64,000 nucleotides of DNA from the NCBI RefSeq assembly GCF_014297285.1, contig NZ_JACOQI010000011.1:1-64000 (forward strand), given 5' to 3'. This document shows positions 62,462 to 64,000 of this stretch, piece after piece; position 1 is the first letter of the stretch; the number at the start of each line of letters is the position of its first letter. This DNA comes from Dysosmobacter segnis. GTDB taxonomy: Bacteria > Bacillota > Clostridia > Oscillospirales > Oscillospiraceae. The notes beneath the pieces are model-generated. The model was not told the DNA's origin and made no database searches. It was given only the letters and a program-made list of their open reading frames with translations. The position numbers and the translations under genes were made by a program.

Positions 62462-62517
62462 GCAAACGTTTGCACTTCCTTGCTACCATTATAAAGAATT
62501 CTTAACGGAATTGTCAA
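62462..62517 (-). promoter_or_regulatory. Promoter and LacI operator of the transporter operon
   Basis: On the minus strand TTGACA (62517-62512), an 18-base spacer and a perfect TATAAT (62493-62488) are followed by GCAAACGTTTGC (62473-62462), a perfect 12-base palindrome identical to the core at 52332-52343. The site sits just downstream of the start point, the same geometry as at the HAD/mutase promoter. Confidence 0.88.
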
Positions 62518-62640
62518 GGAGGATTATGGCTATTTTCCCATGATTTTTTTATTCAATTTCACGTACACTGTGTAAAGTGCACAAATAAAAAGGCCGACCT
62601 TTGGTTGTTATTTTTGGAGGAAGAAAAAACGAATTTGACG

Positions 62641-62660
62641 CGAAAACGTATACGTTTTCG
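62641..62660. promoter_or_regulatory. Second, different 20-bp palindrome
   Basis: CGAAAACGTA/TACGTTTTCG is a perfect 20-bp inverted repeat, 124 bases upstream of the transporter -35. The half-site CGAAAACG differs from the GCAAACG half-site of the other operators. It may bind another LacI-type or global regulator. The rest of 62518-62705 shows no gene. Confidence 0.5.
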
Positions 62661-62707
62661 TAAAATGAAACGAACACTCTGATGCTGTCGAATGAAAACG
62701 AACGCAA

Positions 62708-62738
62708 AAAAGGAGACAGGGCGAGCCTGTCTCCTTTT
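62708..62738 (-). terminator. Terminator of spo0A
   Basis: AAAAGGAGACAGG and CCTGTCTCCTTTT form a 13-bp stem with T-run on the minus strand, 20 bases after the spo0A stop. Confidence 0.85.
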
Positions 62739-62758
62739 ATATAGACTGTGAAAAGCTG

Positions 62759-63511
62759 TCAGGCTCTGAGAGCTTGATCATCCTCCAGAGTCAGCCGTTC
62801 TGCCAGCAGAGCAATGAATTCCGCATTGGAGGGCTTTCCACGCTGACTGCTGACGGTGCAGCCGAAGTATTTGGGGAGTGTCTCCGGCGAAGCCCGGTCC
62901 CAGGCGGTCTCTATGGCGCTGCGGATACATCGTTCTACTCGAAGGGCAGTGGTACCGTAACGCCGGGCGATCTCAGGATAGAGGATCTTGGTTACAGCCT
63001 TGTTCAGTACACTTGGATCGGCGGCGGTGATCAGGATCGCTTCCCGCAGATACTGGTAGCCGGAGATATTGGCAGGCATACCTGCATCATGAAGCATGTG
63101 GGTGACGCGGGCTTTCAGAGAGGGGCGGGTGGCTTTCGGCTTTTCCCAGAACAGGTTCCGCATCCGGTCCAACAGCGTGTCCATCCGAAAGGGTTTTGGC
63201 AGAAAATAGGCAGCGCCCAGCTCCGTTGCTTCCGCCAACGTCTGGTCGGAAACAAATGCGGAGGTCAGAATGGTCATGGGAGCGTAGCCAAGCTCCTGCA
63301 GCTCCCGCAGAGCGCTGAGACCGTCCAGCCCCGGCAGGATCACATCCATGATCAGAATATCCGGTTCCTGCTCCTGAACTTTTTCCAGAACTTCGTCACC
63401 GGTTTGAGCTACATCCACCCAAAATTCTCCTGTTTTTTCCATGGCTTCCCGCAGCAGAATGCGGAATTCCGTGCTGGTATCTGCCAGCAGCACCGTTCTG
63501 CGCTGTTCCAT
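62759..63511 (-). CDS. spo0A: Stage 0 sporulation protein A
   Basis: 250-aa master regulator of sporulation. The receiver domain has the phospho-Asp in ILIMDVILPGLDG, Thr in MTILTSAF and Lys in FLPKPFRMD; the acidic pair is reduced (LLADTSTEF has one Asp there). The C-terminal Spo0A DNA-binding domain reads THMLHDAGMPANISGYQYLR, ALRVERCIRSAIETAW and GKPSNAEFIALLAERL. The ATG at 63511 follows AAGGAG by ten bases. A TGCCCGCA/TGCGGGCA stem lies just upstream (63541-63564). Confidence 0.94.
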   Translation of the reverse strand: MEQRRTVLLADTSTEFRILLREAMEKTGEFWVDVAQTGDEVLEKVQEQEPDILIMDVILPGLDGLSALRELQELGYAPMTILTSAFVSDQTLAEATELGAAYFLPKPFRMDTLLDRMRNLFWEKPKATRPSLKARVTHMLHDAGMPANISGYQYLREAILITAADPSVLNKAVTKILYPEIARRYGTTALRVERCIRSAIETAWDRASPETLPKYFGCTVSSQRGKPSNAEFIALLAERLTLEDDQALRA

Positions 63512-63718
63512 GTTCCCACAACTCCTTCCCAATAAGAATGTGCCCGCAGATATCACTGCGGGCATGATCTTGTGTGTATTGTCAAAATATCATAAAATTC
63601 CATGTTTTACAAGTTAAAAACTGGAAAACAGGCATAAAATATCCGCAAAGATTTTTGATGGATTGCTGAAAGTCCGCAATTTTTCCGGATGCGTCTCCGA
63701 AACTGGCCTGCGGTCCTG

Positions 63719-64000
63719 CTATTGACCGGCTCCGCTGCCCACAGGCTTTTCCAGTTCTGCCCGCAGCTTTTCCAATGCCCGCTTCTCAATACGCGATACA
63801 TAGCTCCGGGAAATGCCGAATGTGGAGGCGATCTCCCGTTGGGTCAGGGGGACGGTGCCGCCAAGACCGTACCGCAGACGGATGACCTCTGATTCCCGCT
63901 GGGTCAGGCACTCCTTCACCAACCGCCGCAGGCGGAGGGCGCTGTCCCGGTCATAGAGGTCCTCCAGCATGGTGTCATCTACACCGATGACGTCCATTAG
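63719..64000 (-). CDS. C-terminal part of a sporulation sigma factor (SigK/SigE-like)
   Basis: Partial gene running off the window end; 93 codons are seen. It holds sigma region 4 with LTQRESEVIRLRYGLGG and the helix-turn-helix LTQREIASTFGISRSYVSRI followed by EKRALEKLRAEL. The ISRSYVSRIEKRA string is as in mother-cell sigma factors SigK and SigE of Bacillota; SigK fits best. The N-terminal part lies beyond 64000. Confidence 0.8.
   Translation of the reverse strand, partial: LMDVIGVDDTMLEDLYDRDSALRLRRLVKECLTQRESEVIRLRYGLGGTVPLTQREIASTFGISRSYVSRIEKRALEKLRAELEKPVGSGAGQ

Overview
The window looks like the chromosome of a GC-rich, spore-forming Clostridia member (Bacillota), most likely Oscillospiraceae of the Flavonifractor/Lawsonibacter/Oscillibacter kind. 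Pointers are CtsR/McsA/ClpC, Spo0A, a SigK/SigE-like sigma factor, iol genes, clostridial two-tRNA-Ser arrangement, frequent TTG/GTG starts and strong AGGAGG ribosome sites. The assignment rests on gene content only.

Positions 1 to about 19.8 kb are the right-hand part of an integrative conjugative element, almost all read on the minus strand towards position 1. In transcription order it holds a 225-aa unknown protein, a Cys-rich protein, an ArdA-like antirestriction protein, a broken small gene, an inserted AT-rich tag gene on the opposite strand, an LPD28-like protein, a DUF4314/DUF6329-like protein, a second ArdA-like protein, a winged-helix protein, a Dam methylase, an AbrB-like protein, DUF3849 and YodL proteins. 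Next comes a surface cassette (membrane protein, sortase, CAP protein, 1761-aa thioester/Cna-B adhesin), then a DUF3852 protein, an MNT/HEPN toxin-antitoxin pair with its own promoter, and a TrbL/VirB6-like channel protein. Rho-independent terminators sit directly in front of several genes of this single long operon, and many unrelated proteins end in the same short Met/Lys/Gly tail. Two tRNA-Ser genes follow at 19.9-20.1 kb.

From 20 to 64 kb the gene content is chromosomal. It includes a rhomboid-like protein, trmN6-rsmI, a ferredoxin, ctsR-mcsA-clpC (no mcsB), a large membrane protein, an MBL-fold protein, iolE-B-D-G for inositol breakdown, a DUF11 protein with a sporulation-type promoter, glnA plus an ANTAR regulator with a candidate small RNA upstream, and pyrG-guaA. 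It continues with a two-component system divergent from a redox trio (CD1871A-like, 4Fe-4S membrane protein, TlpA lipoprotein), a phosphonate-type ABC transporter behind a structured leader, and finally spo0A and the end of a sigma factor gene.

The most striking part is 50.3-62.6 kb. A LacI regulator with a PHP phosphoesterase, three HAD-like proteins and a phosphoglycerate-mutase-like enzyme, and a convergent operon of ABC importer, membrane protein and a fourth HAD-like protein appear to form one regulon. Copies of the palindrome GCAAACGTTTGC lie just downstream of both enzyme/transporter promoters, with a near copy in the lacI leader. The mutase-like protein is circularly permuted: it begins in the middle of the normal iPGM sequence, runs through the usual C-terminus and then continues with the usual N-terminal half, with most metal ligands and the nucleophilic serine kept but some substrate-binding residues changed. 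I infer import and processing of a phosphorylated or phosphonate-like compound; the substrate cannot be read from sequence.
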